Positions 1 to 8,580 of a stretch of 64,000 bases of DNA are shown piece by piece. How positions within the stretch are numbered: the first letter of the stretch is position 1; the number at the start of each line of letters is the position of its first letter. The stretch is from Paractinoplanes brasiliensis (GTDB lineage: Bacteria > Actinomycetota > Actinomycetes > Mycobacteriales > Micromonosporaceae). Both the position numbers and the translations under genes were made by a program. The notes beneath the pieces are model-generated. The model was given only the letters and a program-made list of their open reading frames with translations, had not been told where the DNA came from and ran no database searches. The stretch covers positions 6,492,001-6,556,000 of the forward strand of contig NZ_SNWR01000001.1 of assembly GCF_004362215.1 (NCBI RefSeq). Direction: 5' to 3'.

Positions 1-1649
1 ACGATGAGCACCCGGCCTACCGCGATCCGGCCCACCGCGATCCAGCCCCGACCGATCCAGCCCCGACCGATCCGGGTCTGACCGGTCCGGCGCGCCCGGA
101 TCCGGCGTGGGGCGATCTGGCGCGCCGGGCCGGCATCGAGCTCGACCTGGGCGATGCCGCGGCGGCCGACAAACTGGCCGCCCAGGCGATCGCCGTGTTC
201 GAGCGCGGTGCGATGGCCAACGACTACTACCGCGCGCTGGCCGGTGACCACGTGGCGGTCGCCGGGTTGTACCACGTCGCCTCCCGGGCACGGCTGGCGC
301 TGGGCGACGCCGGCGGCGCGTTCCGGCTGGCCGACCGGGTGCGTGCGGCGGCCGCCCAGCCGGGCCGGAACCTGGCGATCCGCGCCGCCGAAGCCCGGCT
401 GGGCGCCACCCATGAGCGGCTGGCGGCGGCCGCGCTGCGCGGCGAGCAGCCCACGCACGCCGAGGTGGCCGCCGAGGCGATGGCGGCCGAAACCGCTGTG
501 GACCGGGCTTCGGCGGGCTCTCCGGTCACCTGGCCGCCCGGGGCCGGCCTGGACGAGATCCAGGCGGCACTGCCCGCCAGGGCCGCCCTGCTGTACTACC
601 AGTCGTTCGACCGGGAGCTGATCATTTGGGTGGTCCGGCGCGACGGGGCCGAGTGGCGGTCGCGGAACCTGTCGCGCCGCGACCTAGCCCGCGCCGCCCG
701 CGAGCTGCACACGGCGTGCGCCGACCTGACCGGCCGCGGGGAACGTGTGCCGGAGCTGGCGGCCCGCTTGGCGGCAGACCTCGTCACACCAGTGGCGGAC
801 GAGCTGGCAGGGGTGGACCGGCTGTTCGTGGCGCCGCCGGGAAACCTGATGCTGCTCCCGTTCGCCGTGCTGCCGCTGAACCGGGTTCCGCTGGGCGAAC
901 AGTTCGTGCTCTCGATGCTGCCCTCGGCCGAGCTGCTGACCCGGCCGGGAACCGGCCCGCGGCTCGACGACGGCCGGGGCGCGTTGCTGGTCGGCGATCC
1001 GCTGTACGCCACGCTGCCCCGGCTGCCCGGCACGGGTGTTGAGATCCGGGCGATCGCTGAGCGGCTCCCGACCTCGGTGGTGCTCGAGGGCGAGGCCGCC
1101 ACCGCCGAGGAGTTCGCCCGCCACGTGGGCGGCAAGTCCGTCATCCACCTGGCCACCCACGGCGCCGTCGACGAGCTGCGGCCGTATCTGAGCGAGCTCG
1201 CCCTCGGCGGCCGGGACCGGATCACGTTGCCCGGCCTGGCCGCGCTGGACCTGGACGTCGATCTGCTGGTGCTTTCGGCCTGTCACACCGGCCGGGGCCG
1301 GGCCACCGCCGGAGGGGACGTGCTCGGCCTGACCCGGGTGGCTCTGGCGGCCGGTGTCCGCCACGTGATTGTGTCGTTGTGGCCGGTCGACGACATCTCG
1401 ACCTGCCTGCTGATGACCGACCTGTACGAGCGACTGGTGCACGGGCAGAGCGTGGCCGAGTCCCTGGCCGGCGCCGCGCGCCACCTGCGGACGGTGGACG
1501 ACAAGCAGCGCCTGGCCGCGTACGACGGGCTGGCCGGAGCATCCCACGTGAGCCGGGTCCGTGACTTGGAGGCTGCCGAGACGAGTGTCCCGGCCGGCCA
1601 CCGTCTGGCACCGGCGCACTATGCGCCGTTCATCCACATCGGCGTCTGA
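1..1649 (+). CDS. CHAT-domain peptidase, C-terminal part (5' end outside window)
   Basis: The frame is open from base 3 with no stop, so the gene begins upstream. The first visible residues are a low-complexity stretch rich in RDPA/TDPA units, from a 15-bp tandem repeat near base 45. Alpha-helical, TPR-like sequence follows to about base 550. The last 250 residues are a CHAT domain (caspase HetF associated with TPRs). The catalytic His is in HLATHGAVDE (His codon 1158-1160) and the catalytic Cys in VLSACHTGRG (Cys codon 1281-1283), followed by the typical GVRHVIVSLWPVDD strand-loop. CHAT proteins are caspase-fold cysteine proteases, usually switched on by their helical repeats; the substrate here is unknown. 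The gene converges on the minus-strand gene at 1811. Confidence is high for CHAT and low for the role. Confidence 0.85.
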   Translation, partial: DEHPAYRDPAHRDPAPTDPAPTDPGLTGPARPDPAWGDLARRAGIELDLGDAAAADKLAAQAIAVFERGAMANDYYRALAGDHVAVAGLYHVASRARLALGDAGGAFRLADRVRAAAAQPGRNLAIRAAEARLGATHERLAAAALRGEQPTHAEVAAEAMAAETAVDRASAGSPVTWPPGAGLDEIQAALPARAALLYYQSFDRELIIWVVRRDGAEWRSRNLSRRDLARAARELHTACADLTGRGERVPELAARLAADLVTPVADELAGVDRLFVAPPGNLMLLPFAVLPLNRVPLGEQFVLSMLPSAELLTRPGTGPRLDDGRGALLVGDPLYATLPRLPGTGVEIRAIAERLPTSVVLEGEAATAEEFARHVGGKSVIHLATHGAVDELRPYLSELALGGRDRITLPGLAALDLDVDLLVLSACHTGRGRATAGGDVLGLTRVALAAGVRHVIVSLWPVDDISTCLLMTDLYERLVHGQSVAESLAGAARHLRTVDDKQRLAAYDGLAGASHVSRVRDLEAAETSVPAGHRLAPAHYAPFIHIGV

Positions 1650-1651
1650 CC

Positions 1652-1798
1652 GCCCGGCGGAGGCGCCACCCCGCCCGCGGAGGGCGTCACCGCTCGGCCC
1701 GGCGAAGGGCATCGCCACCCGGCGCGCGGAGGGGGTCACCGTCCGGCCCGGTGAAGGGCATCGCCACCCGGCCCGCGGAGGGCGTCATCGCCGCCGCC
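1652..1798. repeat. Three imperfect 49-bp tandem repeats between convergent genes
   Basis: Three degenerate copies begin near 1652, 1701 and 1750. The last two share the core GGGCATCGCCACCCGGC and a GCGGAGGG block. The period of 49 is not a multiple of three and no gene runs through it, so this is noncoding spacer DNA. A weak hairpin follows it. Confidence 0.7.
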
Positions 1799-1817
1799 CG
1801 GTGGGGGTTTTCACCGG
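1798..1817 (+). terminator. Weak hairpin after the CHAT gene
   Basis: CCGGTG and CACCGG form a 6-bp stem around an 8-base loop (GGGGTTTT), 150 bases after the CHAT stop and just inside the end of the convergent gene's spacer. There is no U-run after it. It is a possible terminator and no more. Confidence 0.3.
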
Positions 1818-2809
1818 TCAGGGCCGGCGGACAGCAGGGCCGTCACGGCGGCGACGACGCGGTCGAGGCGGGCCGGATCGCCGAGCAGCGTGAGCACCTG
1901 TTCCGCTCCGGTCTCGTCCGCGTCCGGGGTGCGGTCGAGACCGTCCGACGGCGGTGTCGAGCCGAACACCGCCCGCAGCACCGCCGGAACGAGCACGGCC
2001 GGGTCCGAGCCCTCGGCCAGGCGATCGTTCAGGATCTCCACCGCACGGGCGGCGAGCTCCCGCAGCTGCGCGTCGGCGTGCTCGTGCGCGGCCACCACGA
2101 CCGGGTCCGGTTCGGCATGGGTGTTGGCCGCCCCGCGCGCGGGGATCCAGACCGGAGGCTGCTTGTGCTCCATCGGGCGCTCCACGTTCTTCGAGTACCA
2201 GCGGGGGCGGCGGCGCATGGCCGTCAGCACTGTCTCGACCTCGCGGGCGGCCACGGCCTCGCTCGTCGTGCCCAGCCGGTCGGCCCAGGCGGCCAGCGGC
2301 CACAGCGAGAACCCGGCCGTGGCCTCGCTTCCGGCCCAGTCGAGGATGGCCACGGCGAGCCCCACCCGCCGGCTGTCGTGGGCGAGCTCGTCGGCCAGCC
2401 ACTTCGGCGCCCGTGGACGCTGCGCGGCGCCCCGGCGACCCCGGCGCTTGCGGTTGCCGTCCACGGTGGCCGGGTGCAGGCGCTTGGTGAGCCACCCTTC
2501 GAGGTTGCGGACGGGGGAGCCGGCCCGCGTGAGCAGGTGGTCCACCAGGGCCTCGAGGTCGTCGTGGTAGGCGTCCAGGCATTCGGCGGCCAGGCCGTGC
2601 AGGCCGGCGGCGCACCGGTAGTGGCCGCGCCGGCGCTCGAGCGGCCGGGTCAGCCGCAGGAACAGCAGGGGCGCGGCGATCTCCGCGGCGCCCGACCACA
2701 GGCGCCGTCGCCGGGCGGGCCCGGCGGTCCGGAACTCCTCGGCGAGCCTGCCCTCACGCGCCAGCAGGCGGACCTCGTCCGCCGCGGCGATCCCCCTCGT
2801 TCCGGCCAC
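1811..2809 (-). CDS. Basic helical protein of unknown function
   Basis: 332 aa with a GTG start. The start is supported by GAGGAG five bases upstream. I do not recognise a family. The N-terminal half is Arg-rich and helical. The centre (about residues 115-150) has a very basic segment, NRKRRGRRGAAQRPRAPKWL, which could contact nucleic acid, and then a helical stretch with possible helix-turn-helix character (WADRLGTTSEAVAAREVETV). The C-terminus is acidic and helical. No signal peptide or membrane span is seen. It lies between a CHAT gene and the caspase operon but is cut off from that operon by the hairpin at 2896-2932, so it probably has its own promoter in 2810-2890. A regulator or adaptor of the neighbouring peptidases is a guess from position only. 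Confidence 0.7.
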   Translation of the reverse strand: MAGTRGIAAADEVRLLAREGRLAEEFRTAGPARRRRLWSGAAEIAAPLLFLRLTRPLERRRGHYRCAAGLHGLAAECLDAYHDDLEALVDHLLTRAGSPVRNLEGWLTKRLHPATVDGNRKRRGRRGAAQRPRAPKWLADELAHDSRRVGLAVAILDWAGSEATAGFSLWPLAAWADRLGTTSEAVAAREVETVLTAMRRRPRWYSKNVERPMEHKQPPVWIPARGAANTHAEPDPVVVAAHEHADAQLRELAARAVEILNDRLAEGSDPAVLVPAVLRAVFGSTPPSDGLDRTPDADETGAEQVLTLLGDPARLDRVVAAVTALLSAGPDR

Positions 2810-2895
2810 GGCAACTCCTCTGATCTCGGCGTTTGCCCTGATCCTGGGGATCGGCGGAGATCGTTCGGGGTTTTCGGCAGCCGCGTGCGCAGATA

Positions 2896-2932
2896 TACGT
2901 ATGCGGCAGACGAGACGCCTGCCGCATACGTA
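2896..2932 (-). terminator. Terminator of the LAL-caspase operon
   Basis: A perfect 14-bp stem, TACGTATGCGGCAG against CTGCCGCATACGTA, with a 9-base loop. It sits 12 bases past the stop of the 74-aa gene on the minus strand and is followed on that strand by TATCT. Confidence 0.75.
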
Positions 2933-2944
2933 CGAGCCCGGTGA

Positions 2945-3169
2945 TCAGGACATCTGGCTGGGCCGCGGGCCCGAGTTCAGGTCGAGCACCACCGTGGGCG
3001 TGGCCGCGCCGTTGAGGAACACCGACACCGCTTCGCCCGCGGCGTCGTAGAGGGTGAGCTCCACCCGGGCGCCGTTGAGCATGGCGTCCCGGACCAGGCG
3101 GGCGACCCCTTCGGCGTCGGCGTCCGCGATGCCCCACTCCTGGGCGCCGATGATGAGTTTCTTGGTCAT
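2945..3169 (-). CDS. 74-aa caspase-coupled small protein
   Basis: A small acidic protein beginning MTKKLIIGAQEWG. Its ATG overlaps the stop of the caspase gene by four bases (ATGA), so it should be translationally coupled and made in step with the peptidase. The body looks like an alpha/beta fold with a strand pair near VELTLYDAAGEAVSVFLNG and a final TPTVVLDLN strand. It has no signal peptide or Cys. Small proteins encoded beside CHAT or caspase genes have been described in bacterial conflict systems (for example the CATRA-associated small proteins). I cannot confirm membership by eye. It could be a substrate, inhibitor or signalling partner of the caspase. Confidence 0.75.
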   Translation of the reverse strand: MTKKLIIGAQEWGIADADAEGVARLVRDAMLNGARVELTLYDAAGEAVSVFLNGAATPTVVLDLNSGPRPSQMS

Positions 3170-5598
3170 GTGTCTGCTCCTTCGATCGTGAACGTGAACG
3201 AGAAATCCTGGGGGTGGCGCCGGTGACGGCCGAGCCCGAACTGTTCCTGGGCGAGCAGTGAGGTGCGGTACAGCCCGACGGTGCGGCCCGCCGCCTCGAA
3301 CAGCAGCTCGTACGCCGCGTCGACCAGCACCGCCGCCCGGGCAACCGCCGCGCCCAGGCCCACCCGCGGGGCCGGGCCGGTGAGCTTCTGTTCGAGCAGC
3401 GTGCCGAGGGCGGGGCTGCCGGCGGTGTCGCGGGAGACCCACACGGCGATGTCGAGGAAGTCGATCGCCGGGCCGTGATGGATCAGCAGGTTGTCGAGGG
3501 GGAGTTGTTCGCCGTCGCGGACGTTGCCGAACCGGGCCGTCCCGGTGTGGCAGGCGGGTGCGCCGCCGCCCGCGTTCGTCAGGACCATCGTGTCGACCCG
3601 GATGTTCGTGCTGCCCAGGGCCCGGGTGCTGGGCACGATCAGTTCGTCGATGCGGACGACGACCCGCCCGGGTGCGGCGCCGCGCGCCGACAGCAGGCGT
3701 ACGGGCAGTTCGGGCCGGTCGTCGACGAGGAACGACGCCGTCTCGGCCGGTGGCGGCTCGGTCGGGCTGACCATGAAGTCGATCGGGACGACGGCGTACC
3801 GCACGCGGGAGGCCGGGGCGTCGCCGAGGTCCCGGGTCGCGCCGGTGGCGATCTGGCTGAGCAGGTTCTCCAGCTGCGACTTGCCGTCGTGGCGTTCGGC
3901 GACCGCGCGTACGCCCTGTTGCCGCAGCACCCCGACGTCGACCGGCCCGTCGCTGATCAGCGCGAGCACCGTCTCGGGCCGGGCGACTGTGGTGTCGGCG
4001 CCCTCGGGCCAGGTCAGGTCGACCCCGGCCAGCCGCGCCCGGTCCTCGTCCCACCCGTACGTGTAGGCCGCCCCCGGCGCGAGCCGGACGCCACCGGGGT
4101 CGGCCGCGGTCAGCGGGGTGATCCGCGAGGCGATGCCGATGTCGATCAGCGAGACGAACACCGCCCGATCGCCGTCGTTGCGCAGCCGGACGAAGATGCG
4201 TTCACCCCCGTACGCGAAAAGCAGTGCCCCGCCGAGCGGCAGCGGCTCCTTCCGGCCGTCGCGCACCCGTCCCCACTCGATGTGGACGTGGTGCACAAGG
4301 GGCCCGGTGAGCCGGCGCAGCGCGGTGGCCTGGGCTATGCGCTGGAGGTTGGCCATGATCGAGCCGATCCCGAGGGAGGTCGGCGGGTAGGGCCGGTGCA
4401 GCGGGCCGTCCGCGTCGTGCACGGTCAGGCGCCCCTGCGAGTCGGCGACCACCGCGACAACCGCGTCCGGTTCGGGCCGCAGCAGAGGCCGCAACCCGAC
4501 GGCCTTGGTGAGCTCGTCCGCCGCGGGATGGCCGAGGGGAAGCCGTACGGGCAGGGCGGCGGCGGCCGCCCGGGTGCGGTGCGCGCGGGCATCGGGCGGC
4601 ACAACCTGCCCGGCCGTGGTGAGCTGCAGCGAAGCGCTCGCCGAGGTCGCCTGCACCCGGTCGACGGTGGCGACGCCGATCGGGGTGTCAGTGGCGGCCG
4701 GCACGATGGCGAACTCGTCGCCCGGCTCCACCCCGAGCAGCGGCGCGCCGAGCAGTTGCACCCGGTCCGGCCCGAGCGGCACGACCGGCAACGAGTTCAA
4801 CGGCTCCAGGTCGTCGACGGCGAACGGCGAGCGGGCCGACGGGCCCTCCGCCTCGGGCCGCTGCGCCGGTTGCAGGTCCTGCACGTCGCGGCGGACCGCG
4901 TCGATCAGCGTGGACCAGCTGACCCGTACACTCCGGTGGTCGCGCAGCGCCCGGGACAGCGCGTCGGTGAGCAGCCCCATCGTCACGCCGTCGCGGTTCG
5001 CGGTCTCCCAGGCCGATTCGGACGGGGAGCAGGCGACGACCCGTACGGCGTGGGGGTTGCTGATCAGCGAGCGCCGGTCGATCTGAAGGCCGTCCGCGAT
5101 CATCCGGGCGTTGTGCCGGCGGATCGTGTCGTAGGTGAGCTTCACCGCCGGGGGCCGCAGCAGCGCCTTGACCCGCATGCCGGTCTGCCGGGACATGTGC
5201 GCGGCGTGGCAGCAGTCGAGGATCACCGTGGTGTTGAGGGCGACGTCGGTGAGCCGGGCCAGCCGGACGGACAGCTCGACGCCGGTGATGCCGCGGAAGT
5301 CGTCCTCGCCGGAGTCGAGGTAGTCGTCGGGGACGATGAACTGCAGGTCGGGCCCGTCCACGGTCTGGGCCCGGCCGCCGTGACCGCTGTAGTAGAGGAC
5401 GTACGCGTCGTCCGGGCGGGCGTCCACGATCAGCTTCTCGTACGCGTCGAGGACGGCGTCGCGGGTGGCGGCGGGCGTGACCAGCCGGGTGATCTCGAAC
5501 CCTCGCGGTTCCAGGGCCGCCGCCATCGCCTCGACGTCGTTGGCCACACCGGTCAGGCCGTTGGTCTGGGAACCGATCAGGAGGGCTTTTCGCGTCAT
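3166..5598 (-). CDS. Caspase-like (peptidase C14) protein with long beta-rich C-terminus
   Basis: 810 aa. Residues 1-240 are a caspase/metacaspase fold. The catalytic His is H73 in LYYSGHGGRAQ and the Cys is C130 in VILDCCHAAH. It starts directly on the first strand (MTRKALLIGSQ), so the start is secure, and there is no signal peptide. The remaining 570 residues are beta-rich with no family I can name. A central block (VRLRNDGDRAVFVSLIDIG) resembles the matching block in the second caspase at 29823. The upstream LAL regulator ends 30 bases before it, and the 74-aa gene downstream overlaps by 4 bases, so the three form an operon. Cys peptidases of this family cut after basic residues in many bacteria; the target here is unknown. 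Confidence 0.88.
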   Translation of the reverse strand: MTRKALLIGSQTNGLTGVANDVEAMAAALEPRGFEITRLVTPAATRDAVLDAYEKLIVDARPDDAYVLYYSGHGGRAQTVDGPDLQFIVPDDYLDSGEDDFRGITGVELSVRLARLTDVALNTTVILDCCHAAHMSRQTGMRVKALLRPPAVKLTYDTIRRHNARMIADGLQIDRRSLISNPHAVRVVACSPSESAWETANRDGVTMGLLTDALSRALRDHRSVRVSWSTLIDAVRRDVQDLQPAQRPEAEGPSARSPFAVDDLEPLNSLPVVPLGPDRVQLLGAPLLGVEPGDEFAIVPAATDTPIGVATVDRVQATSASASLQLTTAGQVVPPDARAHRTRAAAAALPVRLPLGHPAADELTKAVGLRPLLRPEPDAVVAVVADSQGRLTVHDADGPLHRPYPPTSLGIGSIMANLQRIAQATALRRLTGPLVHHVHIEWGRVRDGRKEPLPLGGALLFAYGGERIFVRLRNDGDRAVFVSLIDIGIASRITPLTAADPGGVRLAPGAAYTYGWDEDRARLAGVDLTWPEGADTTVARPETVLALISDGPVDVGVLRQQGVRAVAERHDGKSQLENLLSQIATGATRDLGDAPASRVRYAVVPIDFMVSPTEPPPAETASFLVDDRPELPVRLLSARGAAPGRVVVRIDELIVPSTRALGSTNIRVDTMVLTNAGGGAPACHTGTARFGNVRDGEQLPLDNLLIHHGPAIDFLDIAVWVSRDTAGSPALGTLLEQKLTGPAPRVGLGAAVARAAVLVDAAYELLFEAAGRTVGLYRTSLLAQEQFGLGRHRRHPQDFSFTFTIEGADT

Positions 5599-5628
5599 GC
5601 CTGCCTCTGACGGACGGGCCGTGAACTG

Positions 5629-8442
5629 TCAGGTGAAGACGCCGTCGGCGCGCGCCTTCGCCATCGCCTGGGCCTGGGTGTGCACGCCCATCTTCTGGTA
5701 AAGGCGGTGGATCTGGGTCTGGGCGGTGCGCGGCGTCACGCGGCGGGTCCGGGCGATCCCGGCGGCGTCGAGGCCCTGACACAGCAGCCGCAGGGTCTCG
5801 AGTTCGGCCTCGGTCAGCCCGTACGGCCGGTCGGCCAGGTCGATGCCGAACCGCCGGCCCAGCCGCGCCACGTCGGCCACCAGCGGACCCGCGCCGAGTC
5901 GTACGGCCTCCCGGTGCGCCGCCAGCAACGCCTCACGCCCACCCCCCGCCGCGGCCTGCCGCCACCGCGCGTACGCCGCCTCGTAGGGCCGCCGCAACCC
6001 GGTCCAGCCGTCGGCGACCTGGCCCCACAGCACCGCCGTGCCGGCGCCCCGCAGCCGCTGCCGTTCCGCCCGGCACACCAGCAGCAGCTGGTCCGTCTCC
6101 GGCGTGGACTCCGGCGGCCGCGCCTCGAACCCCTCGCGGGCCAGCTCGTCGCCGAACCGCATGGCCGCCGCGCGATCGGTGACCGCCTGGTCGGCCGCGC
6201 AGCGCAGCCCGACCGCGCACAGCCGCAACCGTTCCAGGCTGTTCTCGCCGTCGCGCAGGGCCGCCACGCCGCGGGCCACCTCCCGTTGCGCCTCCGGCAG
6301 GTCGCCCCGGCCGAGCGCGACCAGGGCCCGGATGGTGTGCAGCGGGCCGAGGAACCGGGGATCGCCGTTGAGCTCGAGGCCCTCGATCGAGGCCAGCAAC
6401 TCCCGAGCCCGGTCGAAGGAGCCGCGGGCGGTCCGCAGCTCGGCCAGGGTCAGCCGTGGATAGACGCTCTCGGCCGGCGGCCTGTCCAGCAGGCCCTCGG
6501 TGAGGATCCGCTCGGCCTCGTCCCACTCGCCCAGCATGATCAGCGCGACCCCGGCGTTGTTGGCCAGGATCATGGCCTGGGTGGTGGCGCCGATGTCGAG
6601 CCTGCGCGCCTCGGCCAGCCCGGCCATCGCCGCGTCCGCCGCCTCGCGCAGGTCGCCGGCGTTCTCCAGGATCAGGCCCAGGTTCGCGTACGCCCGCAGG
6701 AGGTCCTCGATGTGGTTCTCCTGCCGGGCGAGCGTGATGGCCGCCCGCAGCAGCTCGACCCCGTCGGTGACCTGGCCGAGCATGCCGCGGGCGAGACCGG
6801 CGACGTTGCGCGCCCGGCCCTCCTCGGCGCGTGCCCCGGCCTCGACGGCCACCCGCATCGCGGCGTCGGCGACCTCCTTGCCGTCGGCGTAGCGGCCCGC
6901 GTGCAGCCGGGCCAGCGCGATGGCCGCCAGCACCCGGGCCTTGACCGCCGACGCCGGCCGCCCGTCCAGCATTCCGGCCGCCTCGCGGTAGACCCGGCCC
7001 GCCTCGCGCCGGCTGCCCGTCTCCCACAGGTAGTTGGCCTGCCGCTCCAGCAGGTCGGGACGCTCCTCGCCGGCCTCGGCGACCGCGGCCTCGATCCGGG
7101 CCATGGCCCGCCCGGTGTCACCCGACCAGCGGGCGGACTCGGCCGCGTCGGCCAGCAGCCGCACGTGCGACAGCCCTGCCGTCCGCTCCGGTTCGGCAAC
7201 CCGCGGCCACAACTGCAGCGCCCGCTCGAACTGCACCGCCGCCGACGTGAACGCGTACGTGCGCATCGCCTGCTCGCCGGCCCGCACCGCGGCCGCGAGC
7301 GCTTCCGGCCGGCGGCCCGCCTGATACCAGTGGCCGGCCATCTCGGCCGCCGCGGAGCCCTCGGTCAGGCTCAGGCTGGGGTCGTCGGCCAGCGCCCGCG
7401 CCATCGCGGTGTGCAGGTCGACCCGGATGTCCCGTACGGTCGTCCGGTACACCGCCTCCCGCAGCAGCGCATGCCCGAAGCGGTACGTCTCCTCGTCGCG
7501 CCCGGTGACCAGCATCTGCCGGTCGAAGCACTCCTGCACAGCCGCGCCCAGCCCGTACGCCTCGAGCCCGCTGACCCGGCGCAGCAGCCGCCGGCTCGTC
7601 GCCCGCCCCGCCACCGCGGCCACCCGCAGCACCCGCAACGCGTCGTCACCCAGCCCGCTGAGCCGTGCCAGCAGCACCGACTGCAGGTCGGCCGGGAGCA
7701 GCAAGTTCTCCGGGTGGTCCAGCGCGCCCGCCGCGATCAGCTGCTCGGCGTAGAACGGGTTCCCCTCCGACCAGGTCAGACACCGCTCGACCAGGGCCGG
7801 TCGGGGCGGGCCGGAGCCCGTGTCCAGCAGCTCCTCCAGCTCGGTCAGGGTGAACGGCTCCAGTTCTGCCCGCTCGACCCGGCGGGTGAAGTTCGCGCCG
7901 GCCAGCAGCTGCCACAGCGGCTCGGTGCGGGCCAGACCGCCGGAGCGGTAGCTGCACACCAGCAGCAGGCGGCGCTGCTCGGGGCGGCACTGGGCCAGAT
8001 GCCGCACGAGGTCGAGGGTGGACGGGTCGGCCCAGTGCAGATCCTCGATGATCAGCACGAGCGGGGCCTCGACGTGCTGCAGCATCCGCCGGACGTGGAC
8101 GAACACCTGCTGCGGGCCGGAGAGGTGATCGTCGCGGCGGTCGAAGAAGTCGACCAGCCGCCGGTACGCCTCGTCGTCCTCGCCGAAGTCGCGGCCGAAG
8201 ACCTCCAGGATCTCCAGGAGCGGCCCGTACGGCATGGGGTCGCCGAAGTGTTCCTCGCACGCGGCGGTCAGCACGTGCGCCCCCGACTCGTGGGCCGTGG
8301 CGGCGAACCGGCCCAGCAGCCGCGTCTTGCCGATGCCCGCGTCGCCGCCGATCAGCACCGTACGGGCCGTGCGTTCGCGCACCTCGGCCAGGCACCGGTC
8401 CAGCAGCTTCATCTCGGCCGCGCGGCCGACAAAACCCGGCAT
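5629..8442 (-). CDS. LuxR-family LAL transcriptional regulator
   Basis: 937 aa, the usual size for large ATP-binding LuxR regulators. The N-terminal STAND-type ATPase carries Walker A GGDAGIGKTRL near residues 31-41 and Walker B LVLIIEDLHWADPS near 130-145. A long TPR-like helical middle follows, then a C-terminal LuxR helix-turn-helix from about residue 870 (LTEAELETLRLLCQG ... TAQTQIHRLYQKMGV). The HTH is somewhat unusual: the recognition helix reads VTPRTAQTQIHRLYQKMG instead of the common TVKTHVSNILRKLG. It heads the operon with the caspase and the 74-aa gene, so it likely controls them or its ATPase senses the trigger. It lies after the lysyl-oxidase gene's terminator, so it should have its own promoter in 8443-8530. 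Confidence 0.9.
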   Translation of the reverse strand: MPGFVGRAAEMKLLDRCLAEVRERTARTVLIGGDAGIGKTRLLGRFAATAHESGAHVLTAACEEHFGDPMPYGPLLEILEVFGRDFGEDDEAYRRLVDFFDRRDDHLSGPQQVFVHVRRMLQHVEAPLVLIIEDLHWADPSTLDLVRHLAQCRPEQRRLLLVCSYRSGGLARTEPLWQLLAGANFTRRVERAELEPFTLTELEELLDTGSGPPRPALVERCLTWSEGNPFYAEQLIAAGALDHPENLLLPADLQSVLLARLSGLGDDALRVLRVAAVAGRATSRRLLRRVSGLEAYGLGAAVQECFDRQMLVTGRDEETYRFGHALLREAVYRTTVRDIRVDLHTAMARALADDPSLSLTEGSAAAEMAGHWYQAGRRPEALAAAVRAGEQAMRTYAFTSAAVQFERALQLWPRVAEPERTAGLSHVRLLADAAESARWSGDTGRAMARIEAAVAEAGEERPDLLERQANYLWETGSRREAGRVYREAAGMLDGRPASAVKARVLAAIALARLHAGRYADGKEVADAAMRVAVEAGARAEEGRARNVAGLARGMLGQVTDGVELLRAAITLARQENHIEDLLRAYANLGLILENAGDLREAADAAMAGLAEARRLDIGATTQAMILANNAGVALIMLGEWDEAERILTEGLLDRPPAESVYPRLTLAELRTARGSFDRARELLASIEGLELNGDPRFLGPLHTIRALVALGRGDLPEAQREVARGVAALRDGENSLERLRLCAVGLRCAADQAVTDRAAAMRFGDELAREGFEARPPESTPETDQLLLVCRAERQRLRGAGTAVLWGQVADGWTGLRRPYEAAYARWRQAAAGGGREALLAAHREAVRLGAGPLVADVARLGRRFGIDLADRPYGLTEAELETLRLLCQGLDAAGIARTRRVTPRTAQTQIHRLYQKMGVHTQAQAMAKARADGVFT

Positions 8443-8530
8443 GCGTCACACGATGACGGATCCGCGACGCCCCCTGAACCACCGTTGGGGTCCACTACGA
8501 AGGATCGACAGGTGATGCATTCCGGCAAAC

Positions 8531-8580
8531 GACGAAGGCGCCCCGGCCCTTGGCGGAGGACCGGGGCGCCCGGCTTCGTC
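8531..8580 (-). terminator. Terminator of the lysyl-oxidase-like gene
   Basis: GGCGCCCCGG (8537-8546) pairs with CCGGGGCGCC (8561-8570), and GACGAAG pairs outside it with CTTCGTC. It directly follows and touches the minus-strand stop at 8579. Confidence 0.75.
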
